Part shown: positions 1 to 6,142 of the stretch, in pieces
Numbering within the stretch: the stretch's first letter is position 1
Layout of the letters: each line of letters opens with the position of its first letter
Assembly (NCBI GenBank): GCA_937926325.1
Contig: CALAZQ010000073.1
Coordinates: 1-9,479 of the forward strand
DNA length: 9,479 bases
Direction of reading: 5' to 3'
DNA from: an uncultured Planctomycetaceae bacterium
GTDB lineage: Bacteria; Planctomycetota; Planctomycetia; Pirellulales; UBA1268
Position numbers and translations under genes: made by a program
The notes under the pieces: model-generated
What the model was told of the DNA's origin: nothing
Databases searched by the model: none
The model's input: the letters and a program-made list of their open reading frames with translations, nothing else

Positions 1-67
1 GGCCAAAGCAGCTCGCTCTCGGGCCAACGGTAGCCTTTTCAGACAGAACCTAGTGCGTTCGCGAGTT

Positions 68-88
68 GCCGGGGAACCGCACCCCGGC
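68..88. repeat. GC-rich perfect hairpin
   Basis: GCCGGGG at 68-74 and CCCCGGC at 82-88 form a perfect 7-bp inverted repeat around the 7-base loop AACCGCA. There is no T run on either side, so it is not a standard intrinsic terminator. It could be the stem of a terminator for a gene left of the window, or structure in the mdh leader. Confidence 0.45.
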
Positions 89-248
89 TCCCGAGAGGCG
101 GCAGCCCTGTGCATTGAAAGCCGAATACACCCCGCGTCGCACGCCCTGAGCCAAAATCGCTCACCCATCCTCGTGCTGCGCACTTTAGCTTGCTACCATG
201 TGCCCGAGCTACAAATCGCCCCCCCTTTTCATCACAGGTTTGGAAATT

Positions 249-253
249 CGGAG
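249..253 (+). promoter_or_regulatory. Ribosome binding site of mdh
   Basis: CGGAG ends 8 bases before the ATG at 262. This spacing fits a Shine-Dalgarno site and supports the start at 262 over the in-frame upstream ATG at 190. The protein also begins there as the family does, a few residues before the first beta strand. Confidence 0.6.
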
Positions 254-261
254 TTGAACCC

Positions 262-1251
262 ATGAGCAAACCGCCTGTCCGCGTCGCTGTCACTGGCGGA
301 GCCGGCCAAATTGGATACGCCCTCTTGTTTCGCATTGCCAGTGGCCAGATGCTCGGTCCGGATCAACCCGTGATTCTGCAGCTTTTGGAGATCACGCCGG
401 CCCTGAAGGCTCTGGATGGCGTTCATATGGAGCTGGACGATTGTGCCTTCCCGCTGCTGCAGGGGGTCGTCAAAACAGATGACCCGAATGTGGCTTTTGC
501 CGACGCCGACTATGCGCTGCTGGTGGGCGCGATGCCGCGGAAGCAAGGCATGGAGCGAGCCGATTTGCTGCAGGCCAACGGCGGCATTTTCGGGCCACAA
601 GGCAGGGCCCTGAACGATCACGCCAGTCGCGGCGTCAAGGTCCTCGTCGTCGGCAATCCCGCCAACACCAATGCCCTCATCGCCCAGGCCGCGGCCCCTG
701 AGATTGATCCCGGGCAATTCACCGCGATGACCCGGTTGGACCATAACCGGGCCCTGAGTCAGTTGGCCGCCAAGTTGAGTGTGCCGGTCACGGCGATCAA
801 GAAAATGACCATCTGGGGCAACCACTCGACAACGCAGTACCCAGACCTGTTCCACTGCGAAGTCAACGGCAAAGTGGCAGCGGAAGCGGTGAACGACCAG
901 GCGTGGCTGGAGAACGACTTCATTCCGACCGTGGCCAAGCGTGGTGCCGCCATCATCGAGGCGCGGGGTGCTTCATCAGCCGCGTCCGCCGCCAACGCCG
1001 CGATCGATCACATGCGTGACTGGGCGTTGGGAACGCCCGCCGACGACTGGGTTTCGATGGCCGTGCCATCGGACGGCAGCTACGGCGTGCCAGAAGGCAT
1101 CATCTCGTCCTTCCCCTGTACCTGCGCGAACGGCACGTACGCAATCGTGCCAGGGCTCGAGATCGACGATTTCTCACGCACCAAGATCGACGCCTCTGCC
1201 AGTGAACTCGTCAGTGAACGAGACACCGTGGGCGAACTTGGCCTGCTGTAG
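262..1251 (+). CDS. mdh: Malate dehydrogenase (NAD-dependent)
   Basis: This cytoplasmic enzyme interconverts malate and oxaloacetate with NAD in the TCA cycle. The 329 residues match the usual length of the bacterial MDH branch related to the cytosolic eukaryotic enzyme. Visible in the sequence are the Rossmann loop GGAGQIG (12-18), Glu43 at the end of strand 2 (LLEI), where an acidic residue favours NAD over NADP, the mobile-loop substrate arginines R93 and R99 in PRKQGMER, the GNPANTN motif, D160 and R163 in TRLDHNRA, and the catalytic H188 in [11 protein letters not shown]. Asp160 with His188 is the expected proton relay, and R93, R99 and R163 bind the dicarboxylate. Lactate dehydrogenase is unlikely because the active-site loop carries the malate-type MPRKQGMER pattern. 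The start at 262 has a ribosome binding site. A terminator follows the gene, so it is probably monocistronic. All key residues are intact. Confidence 0.97.
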   Translation: MSKPPVRVAVTGGAGQIGYALLFRIASGQMLGPDQPVILQLLEITPALKALDGVHMELDDCAFPLLQGVVKTDDPNVAFADADYALLVGAMPRKQGMERADLLQANGGIFGPQGRALNDHASRGVKVLVVGNPANTNALIAQAAAPEIDPGQFTAMTRLDHNRALSQLAAKLSVPVTAIKKMTIWGNHSTTQYPDLFHCEVNGKVAAEAVNDQAWLENDFIPTVAKRGAAIIEARGASSAASAANAAIDHMRDWALGTPADDWVSMAVPSDGSYGVPEGIISSFPCTCANGTYAIVPGLEIDDFSRTKIDASASELVSERDTVGELGLL

Positions 1252-1253
1252 CA

Positions 1254-1269
1254 GGCAGCCCATGCTGCC
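1254..1269. repeat. Hairpin just after mdh stop
   Basis: GGCAGC (1254-1259) and GCTGCC (1264-1269) form a perfect 6-bp stem with a CCAT loop, three bases after the mdh stop codon. It overlaps a second possible hairpin, CCTGC-TGTA-GCAGG at 1242-1255, that spans the stop codon; the two share GG and cannot form fully together. It may protect the mdh mRNA 3' end or help the terminator immediately downstream. Confidence 0.45.
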
Positions 1270-1284
1270 AGGGAGGGGACCGTA

Positions 1285-1316
1285 GGCGGTTCGGGATTCC
1301 CGCCCGCCGCGTTTTT
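1285..1316 (+). terminator. Intrinsic terminator of mdh
   Basis: GGCGG (1285-1289) pairs with CCGCC (1304-1308), and inside it CGGG (1292-1295) pairs with CCCG (1299-1302) around an ATT loop. A TT/C internal loop separates the two stems. After GCG comes a run of five T (1312-1316). This is the classic shape of a Rho-independent terminator and sits 34 bases after the mdh stop. It implies the downstream amidohydrolase has its own promoter, though only about 36 bases remain before that start, so partial read-through is possible. Confidence 0.65.
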
Positions 1317-1352
1317 CGTTTCGAAGTTGTTCTGAACCGACAGGATCGATCC

Positions 1353-3107
1353 ATGGCAGCCGACCTGATTCTCAAGGCCCTCACCATCATCACGATGGAC
1401 GCCTCAGCTGCCCGCGCCGAGGCCGTGGCGGTCGACACCAGCTCTGGCAAGATCGCCGTCGTCGGCACCCTCGAAGCCTGCCAGCAGGCGGCGCCCGCGG
1501 CAAAGGTCCGTGATCTCGGCCAGACCGTGCTCATGCCGGGATTCATCGATCCCCACAGCCATCCGCTGCTCGGCGGCATCGTGACGCAGGAGCCGGCCTA
1601 CTGGATTTCGCCCCACCGCGGCTACGCAACCTTTGCCGACGTCGAGAAACTCTGGCGGAAACTCGACAGCGAATTGCCCGCGGGCCAGCCGGTGCTCTGT
1701 AACGGTCTTGATCGGTTGCTGCAGGGAGCCCCGGAGCTGACCAACCAGCAGCTCGACACCTATTTTGCGAAGCGGCCAGCCCTGATCCTCGACAACTCGG
1801 GCCACGAGGTCTACTTCAATTCGGCTGTGATCAGACTCAACGGCTGGGCCGACCAGAAGCCGCCGGCCGACCCGGTGGGGGCCCGCTTCGGCCGCAATGC
1901 CGACGGCACCTCCAATGGTCGTGCCTACGAAACGGCAGCGATCGTGGCCGCCGCCACCAAGACGATGAAGGCGGCGGTTCCCCATCCGCTGCTCTCCGGG
2001 GCCCGGTGGTATGCACTGATGGCCCGAAATGGTGTGACCACGACGACCGAACATACCTACGATTCATCGCTGCTGGCGGGCTATGTGGCGCTCGCCGACG
2101 TGGCTGATTGTCCGCTGCGGCTTGCGCTCTATCACATGTCGATCGATCCGACGTGCGGTGAGAAGCTCACCACGTCAATTCCTGAAGAGCTGCTCTGGAA
2201 GCAGGGGATCAAACTCTGGGCGGATGGATCGCCCTGGGTGGGCACGATTGCGGCGTCGTTTCCCTATCTCGACAACGCCACCACCCGGCGGGCAGAGATT
2301 CCGCTCGGCCCGGCCGGGGAGACAATGCTGAACTATCCCCGCAGCAAGCTCGATGAGATTCTCGCGCAGCACGCTCCCGAGGGCTGGCAGATGGCGTTTC
2401 ATGTCAACGGCGACGTGGGGCTCGACGTCGTCCTCGACGCCTACGAACGGGCGTTGGCGGCCTATCGCCTCGCGGGCACCGACCACCGGTGGCGGCTGGA
2501 ACACTGTGGGGCCGGCCGGGGCGATCAGTTTGCCCGCGCGGCCCGGATGGGAGTGGCGGTGTCGCTGCTGCCGGCGCAGTTTATTTATTGGGGCGATCTA
2601 CTCGATGGCACGATGTTTGCGCCGGAGATCGGCAGTCAATGGGTGCGGGCTGGCGATGCGGTTCGGGCGGGGGCTTCGGTATCGTTTCACAACGATGGCT
2701 GCGTGAGCCCACCGATCCCGCTTTTGAATGTGCAGGCGATGGTGACGCGGCGGACAGCATCAGGCCGGATTCATGCCGCCAACCAGGCGGTGACCCTCCA
2801 CGACGCGTTTCTGGCCCACACGGTGAATGCCGCCTATCAGATCGGCCGGGATCATGACTTGGGCTCGATCGAGGCGGGGAAGTGTGCCGACTTCGTCGAA
2901 CTCTCGGCCGATCCCTTCATGGTTGATGTGAACAAGCTCACCGAAACGGTGCAGGTGCAGGGCACCTGGCGGGGTGGTCGCCGGATCGACCTCGAGGCCT
3001 TTCTTGATGACGTGAAGGCGATCAATCCGGCCGCTCATGCCAAGCTTGCCGAAAAAGCGGCGGGCCGGCATGTCTGCTCGCATGGCGGCCACGGCTGCGA
3101 GCACTGA
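1353..3107 (+). CDS. YtcJ-like metal-dependent amidohydrolase
   Basis: Amidohydrolase superfamily member (amidohydrolase 3 / YtcJ-like) of 584 residues, presumably hydrolysing a C-N or ester bond in a small molecule; the substrate cannot be read from sequence. No signal peptide, so cytoplasmic. The N-terminal strands (AADLILKALTIITMD) and the C-terminal part (GSIEAGKCADFVEL) build the beta-sandwich typical of the family, flanking the TIM barrel. Candidate metal ligands are H68 and H70 (FIDPHSH), H350 (FHVNGD), H384 (LEHCG) and D448 (FHNDG), with K287 (IKLWADGS) as a possible bridging lysine. The FHND form in place of the commoner GSD places it in a subgroup that has a His two residues before the Asp. 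The last twelve residues (573-584) are unusually rich in His and Cys. The start has AGGA at 1342-1345, 7 bases upstream. Neighbouring genes give no hint of the pathway. Confidence 0.92.
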   Translation: MAADLILKALTIITMDASAARAEAVAVDTSSGKIAVVGTLEACQQAAPAAKVRDLGQTVLMPGFIDPHSHPLLGGIVTQEPAYWISPHRGYATFADVEKLWRKLDSELPAGQPVLCNGLDRLLQGAPELTNQQLDTYFAKRPALILDNSGHEVYFNSAVIRLNGWADQKPPADPVGARFGRNADGTSNGRAYETAAIVAAATKTMKAAVPHPLLSGARWYALMARNGVTTTTEHTYDSSLLAGYVALADVADCPLRLALYHMSIDPTCGEKLTTSIPEELLWKQGIKLWADGSPWVGTIAASFPYLDNATTRRAEIPLGPAGETMLNYPRSKLDEILAQHAPEGWQMAFHVNGDVGLDVVLDAYERALAAYRLAGTDHRWRLEHCGAGRGDQFARAARMGVAVSLLPAQFIYWGDLLDGTMFAPEIGSQWVRAGDAVRAGASVSFHNDGCVSPPIPLLNVQAMVTRRTASGRIHAANQAVTLHDAFLAHTVNAAYQIGRDHDLGSIEAGKCADFVELSADPFMVDVNKLTETVQVQGTWRGGRRIDLEAFLDDVKAINPAAHAKLAEKAAGRHVCSHGGHGCEH

Positions 3108-3327
3108 TGGCTGACGCCGCCTACGGGCCAACCCAGCCATCCTGCCAAGCGGCAATCAATCGTCGCCTGCACGACCGCCGGCTTACGAGCGGTGGGGCTC
3201 TCCTGGAAGGACCGAGCGGGTGTTTGGGCTGTGTTCGTCCCTCTTCTGTCACAGCTTTTTCAGTATGCTGCCTCACGCACACCGCCCAGGTGGGTCCGCC
3301 CAGCGTCAGACCGGTCAGGATTGCCTC
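3108..3327 (+). other. Intergenic region before peptidase gene
   Basis: This 220-base gap holds no convincing gene. It contains a terminator candidate at 3228-3260 and a weak inverted repeat (ACCGC 3174-3178 with GCGGT 3189-3193). TATGCT at 3264-3269 could be a -10 box but has no clear -35 partner. The peptidase's likely ribosome binding site is AGGA at 3317-3320, 7 bases before its ATG. The gap is long enough to carry an independent promoter. Confidence 0.5.
3228..3260 (+). terminator. Possible terminator after amidohydrolase
   Basis: GCTGTG (3228-3233) and CACAGC (3250-3255) form a perfect 6-bp inverted repeat followed directly by five T (3256-3260). The 16-base loop is large for an intrinsic terminator and the stem is only half GC, so this is a weak candidate. 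Its place 120 bases after the amidohydrolase stop and before the peptidase fits a transcript end. Confidence 0.35.
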
Positions 3328-5430
3328 ATGCGTTTTCCCTTCCTCTTCGCTGTCTTCCTTGCCATGCCACTTGCCGCTGCTGAGCCGACCCCTGAGCCCG
3401 TTGACCCCTACCTCTGGCTGGAGGAGGTCGCCGGCGAGCAGCAGCTTGCGTGGGTGCGGGCCCGCAATGCCCAGGCGGTGGCGGCGGTCGCCGAGAACGC
3501 GTCCTTCGAAACCCTCCAACAGCGGCTGTTGGCGATCCTCGACTCACAGGAAAAGATTCCCTACGTCCGCAAGATCGGCGACCGCTACTACAACTTCTGG
3601 CAGGACGCCGCCCATCCCCGCGGCATCTGGCGGCGGACGACGCTGACCGACTATCGCAGCCCTGTCCCGGCCTGGGAGACGGTGCTCGATATCGATGCCC
3701 TTGGGGCTGCCGAAGGCGAGAACTGGGTCTGGCATGGCGTGCGGGTACTCAAGCCGGAGGACCGGCTCTGCCTTGTCTCACTCTCCCGCGGCGGTGCCGA
3801 TGCCGATGTCGTGCGGGAATTTGACCTCGAGACGAAGCAGTTCGTCACCGACGGCTTCACGCTGCCCGAGGCCAAGAGCCGGGTCGCCTGGCGGGACCGG
3901 GACAGCCTGTTTGTGGCGACCGACTTTGGGCCGGGGTCGCTGACCGCCTCGGGGTACCCGCGGACCGTTCGGGAGTGGAACCGTGGCGAACCGCTCACCG
4001 AGGCGGCCGTGGTCTATGAGGGCAAGCCCGACGACATGTCGGTGACGGCCTGGCACGACCCGACCCCCGGCTTTGAACGCGACTTTGTCTCCCGGCAGAT
4101 CACCTTCTGGACCAACGAGTGCTTTGTTCGGCGTGACGGCGAGCTCGTGAAGATCGCCAAGCCAGACGATGCCAACCTCGGCATCCATCGCCAGTGGCTG
4201 TTCCTCGAACTCCGCAGCGACTGGACGGTCGGTGACACCACCTACGCCGCCGGCAGCCTGTTGGCAGCCGACTTCGAGGCTTTTCTTGCCGGTGACCGGC
4301 GGTTTGACCTGCTCTTTGAGCCGGGGCCACGGACCTCGTTGGTGGGCTACAGCCCCACGCGTAATCATCTCCTGCTGACAACCCTCGACAATGTTCGCAG
4401 CCGGCTGTCGGTGCTGACCTACCGCGAGGGAGCCTGGCACCGCCGGCCGCTGCCGGGCGTGCCGGCAGTCTCCACGGCGTCGGTGGCAGCCGTCGATGAT
4501 CTGACTTCCGACGAGTATTTCCTCACGACCAACACGCCGTTGGTGCCGATGACCCTTTCGCTCGGCAGCCTCCGGCCAGATGGCAGCGGAGCCGAACCGG
4601 ACGCTGTCAAACGATCGCCCGCCTTCTTCCAGGCCGAGGGGCTGGCCGTCACGCAGCATGAGGCGGTCAGCAAAGACGGCACCACGATTCCTTACTTCCA
4701 GATCGGGCCGGCCAACCTGCCGGCCGACGGGTCGGCCCCTACCCTGCTCTACGGCTATGGCGGCTTTGAGATTCCGCTGGTGCCCGGCTACCAGGCGTTC
4801 GCCGGGGCCGCCTGGCTGGAACGGGGCTGTGTCTATGTGCTGGCCAACATCCGTGGCGGCGGTGAGTTTGGCCCGGCCTGGCACCAGGCGGCCCTGAAGG
4901 AGAATCGGCCGCGGGCCTATGAGGACTTTGCCGCGGTGGCCGAAGACCTGGTGGCCCGGGGTGTCACCTCCCCGGCACGTCTTGGCATCCGAGGCGGCAG
5001 CAATGGCGGGCTGCTGGTCGGCAACATGTACGCCCGCAGGCCGGAACTCTTTGGGGCAGTCGTCTGCCAGGTGCCGCTGCTGGACATGCGGCGGTTCAAC
5101 AAGCTGCTGGCCGGGGCCAGTTGGATGGGGGAATACGGCAACCCCGACCTGCCCGAGGAGTGGGCCTTCATCAAGACCTTTTCGCCCTACCATCTGGTTT
5201 CGGCCGACCGCGACTATCCACCGCTGTTAATCACCACGTCGACCCGCGACGACCGCGTTCATCCGGCCCATGCCCGCAAGATGACCGCCCGCCTCGAGGC
5301 GCTGGGCAAGCAGGTGCTCTCGTACGAGAACATCGAGGGGGGCCACGGCGGTGCGGCCGACAACCGGCAGCGGGCCTTCATGGAGGCGCTCGCCTGGACC
5401 TTCCTGCAGCAAGAACTCGGGCGAAAATAG
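3328..5430 (+). CDS. Secreted prolyl oligopeptidase-family peptidase (S9A)
   Basis: Serine peptidase of family S9 that cleaves short peptides, classically after proline, here outside the cytoplasm. The 700-residue protein starts with a signal peptide (MRFPFLFAVFLAMPLAAA, likely cut after residue 18). The mature N-terminus DPYLWLEEV is the hallmark opening of the S9A branch. A beta-propeller that gates access covers roughly residues 90-430, followed by the alpha/beta-hydrolase domain. Catalytic residues are S558 in GGSNGG, D641 in TRDDRVHPAH and H673 in EGGHGG, and ANIRGGGEFG (from about 506) precedes the oxyanion region. Length and all three catalytic residues fit an active enzyme. The start at 3328 is chosen because the signal peptide begins exactly there; an in-frame GTG at 3220 would add 36 residues that spoil it. 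Oligopeptidase B-like specificity cannot be excluded. The gene ends 9 bases from the convergent nnrE end. Confidence 0.94.
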   Translation: MRFPFLFAVFLAMPLAAAEPTPEPVDPYLWLEEVAGEQQLAWVRARNAQAVAAVAENASFETLQQRLLAILDSQEKIPYVRKIGDRYYNFWQDAAHPRGIWRRTTLTDYRSPVPAWETVLDIDALGAAEGENWVWHGVRVLKPEDRLCLVSLSRGGADADVVREFDLETKQFVTDGFTLPEAKSRVAWRDRDSLFVATDFGPGSLTASGYPRTVREWNRGEPLTEAAVVYEGKPDDMSVTAWHDPTPGFERDFVSRQITFWTNECFVRRDGELVKIAKPDDANLGIHRQWLFLELRSDWTVGDTTYAAGSLLAADFEAFLAGDRRFDLLFEPGPRTSLVGYSPTRNHLLLTTLDNVRSRLSVLTYREGAWHRRPLPGVPAVSTASVAAVDDLTSDEYFLTTNTPLVPMTLSLGSLRPDGSGAEPDAVKRSPAFFQAEGLAVTQHEAVSKDGTTIPYFQIGPANLPADGSAPTLLYGYGGFEIPLVPGYQAFAGAAWLERGCVYVLANIRGGGEFGPAWHQAALKENRPRAYEDFAAVAEDLVARGVTSPARLGIRGGSNGGLLVGNMYARRPELFGAVVCQVPLLDMRRFNKLLAGASWMGEYGNPDLPEEWAFIKTFSPYHLVSADRDYPPLLITTSTRDDRVHPAHARKMTARLEALGKQVLSYENIEGGHGGAADNRQRAFMEALAWTFLQQELGRK

Positions 5431-5439
5431 CCGCGGCAT

Positions 5440-6108
5440 TCACCCGCTGATTGCTGCCCGAGGGGCCCCGATTCCGATCACCTCCACGCGGCCGGTGCGG
5501 GCCGCCGCCCCGGTTGCGTCAAAGCCACGCTTGGGGGCGACGAAAGTTGCGGTCAGATCGGCCTGCACACAGGCTCCTGCTGCCTGGCCGGTGTCGCAGT
5601 CGAGCCCCGAGGGCAGATCGACCGCCAGCACCCGCGCACCAGACCGTTCTCGCACGGCATTGATCGCCTTGATGGCAACTGCCACGGTCCCGGTCGGTGC
5701 CCCACTGGCACCCGTGCCAAGCAGGGCGTCGACAATCCATTCAGCGCCGGAGAGGGCTGCCTCCCAGTCGGCCTGCTCCCGGCCCGCCAGGCAGGCGAGC
5801 GGCAGCCCGGCACGCCGGGCAATCTGTAGGTTCACGGCCGCATCGCCGCGAACCTCCTCTGGCTGACAGGCAAGCAGCAACTGCACCGAGTGCCCAGCAA
5901 GATCGAGGTGGCGGGCAATCACAAAGCCGTCGCCACCGTTGTTGCCCTTGCCACAGGCGATGACGACCGGCCCGGTGATGCCGACAGCTGCCAGCAGCCG
6001 GGCCGCCCCCGCGCCGGCGTTCTCCATCAACACCACCCCGGGCACGCCAAAGACCTCGATCGCCCGGCGATCGACCTCACGGACCTCTTCACGTGACAGC
6101 GGTCTCAT
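5440..6108 (-). CDS. nnrE: NAD(P)H-hydrate epimerase
   Basis: Repair enzyme that interconverts the R and S forms of hydrated NADH and NADPH (NADHX/NADPHX), so that the companion dehydratase can restore the S form. The 222 residues form just the YjeF N-terminal (Rossmann-like) domain. Features seen: MENAG (28-32) near the N-terminus, the potassium and cofactor-binding loop GKGNNGGDG (53-61), VDALLGTG (126-133) and VDLPSGLD (163-170), with D164 the probable catalytic acid. The ADP/ATP-dependent dehydratase domain (NnrD), fused to it in E. coli and many bacteria, is absent and no nnrD lies in the window, so it must be elsewhere in the genome. The start is fixed by a GGAGG site 7 bases upstream. 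It follows the triheme dehydrogenase gene by 34 bases on the same strand, so cotranscription is likely. The gene end faces the peptidase gene. Confidence 0.95.
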   Translation of the reverse strand: MRPLSREEVREVDRRAIEVFGVPGVVLMENAGAGAARLLAAVGITGPVVIACGKGNNGGDGFVIARHLDLAGHSVQLLLACQPEEVRGDAAVNLQIARRAGLPLACLAGREQADWEAALSGAEWIVDALLGTGASGAPTGTVAVAIKAINAVRERSGARVLAVDLPSGLDCDTGQAAGACVQADLTATFVAPKRGFDATGAAARTGRVEVIGIGAPRAAISG

Positions 6109-6115
6109 CTGACAA

Positions 6116-6120
6116 CCTCC
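6116..6120 (-). promoter_or_regulatory. Ribosome binding site of nnrE
   Basis: On the minus strand this reads GGAGG, 7 bases before the ATG at 6108. It decides the start: the open frame extends 63 codons further upstream, into the dehydrogenase gene, but those residues have no family similarity. It is the strongest Shine-Dalgarno site in the window, and lies in the 34-base gap between the two genes, which fits translation of nnrE from a shared mRNA. Confidence 0.75.
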
Positions 6121-6142
6121 GAGTGCTGCTGACGGCTGCTGG

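Larger units (their letters stand above)
1..261. other. Non-coding leader upstream of mdh
   Basis: No reading frame here looks like a real protein on either strand; those that exist are short and low in recognisable motifs. The stretch contains a strong hairpin (68-88) and, nearer the gene, the bases TGCTACCAT at 191-199. These resemble an extended -10 element (TGn followed by TACCAT), but no good -35 box lies 16-18 bases upstream, so a promoter there is only a guess. The mdh ribosome binding site is at 249-253. The region most likely carries the end of an upstream transcript and the promoter and 5' leader of mdh. Confidence 0.5.

Noticed and set aside
190..261. Upstream in-frame ATG for mdh at 190
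   Set aside because: It would add 24 residues with no family counterpart; the ATG at 262 has a spaced CGGAG and gives a normal N-terminus.
39..335. 98-codon minus-strand frame over the mdh leader
   Set aside because: No motif, overlaps the mdh start, and has no ribosome binding site that stands out.
3107..3646. 179-codon open frame whose ATG overlaps the amidohydrolase stop (TGATG)
   Set aside because: The overlap looks like translational coupling, but the frame runs out of phase into the signal peptide and N-terminus of the peptidase, and the product is a low-complexity Ser/Arg/Pro chain.
3778..5193. Long 471-codon open frame on the minus strand opposite the peptidase gene
   Set aside because: It lies fully antisense to a well-supported peptidase with all catalytic residues. 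Long antisense frames are expected in high-GC coding DNA, and its translation shows no recognisable motif.
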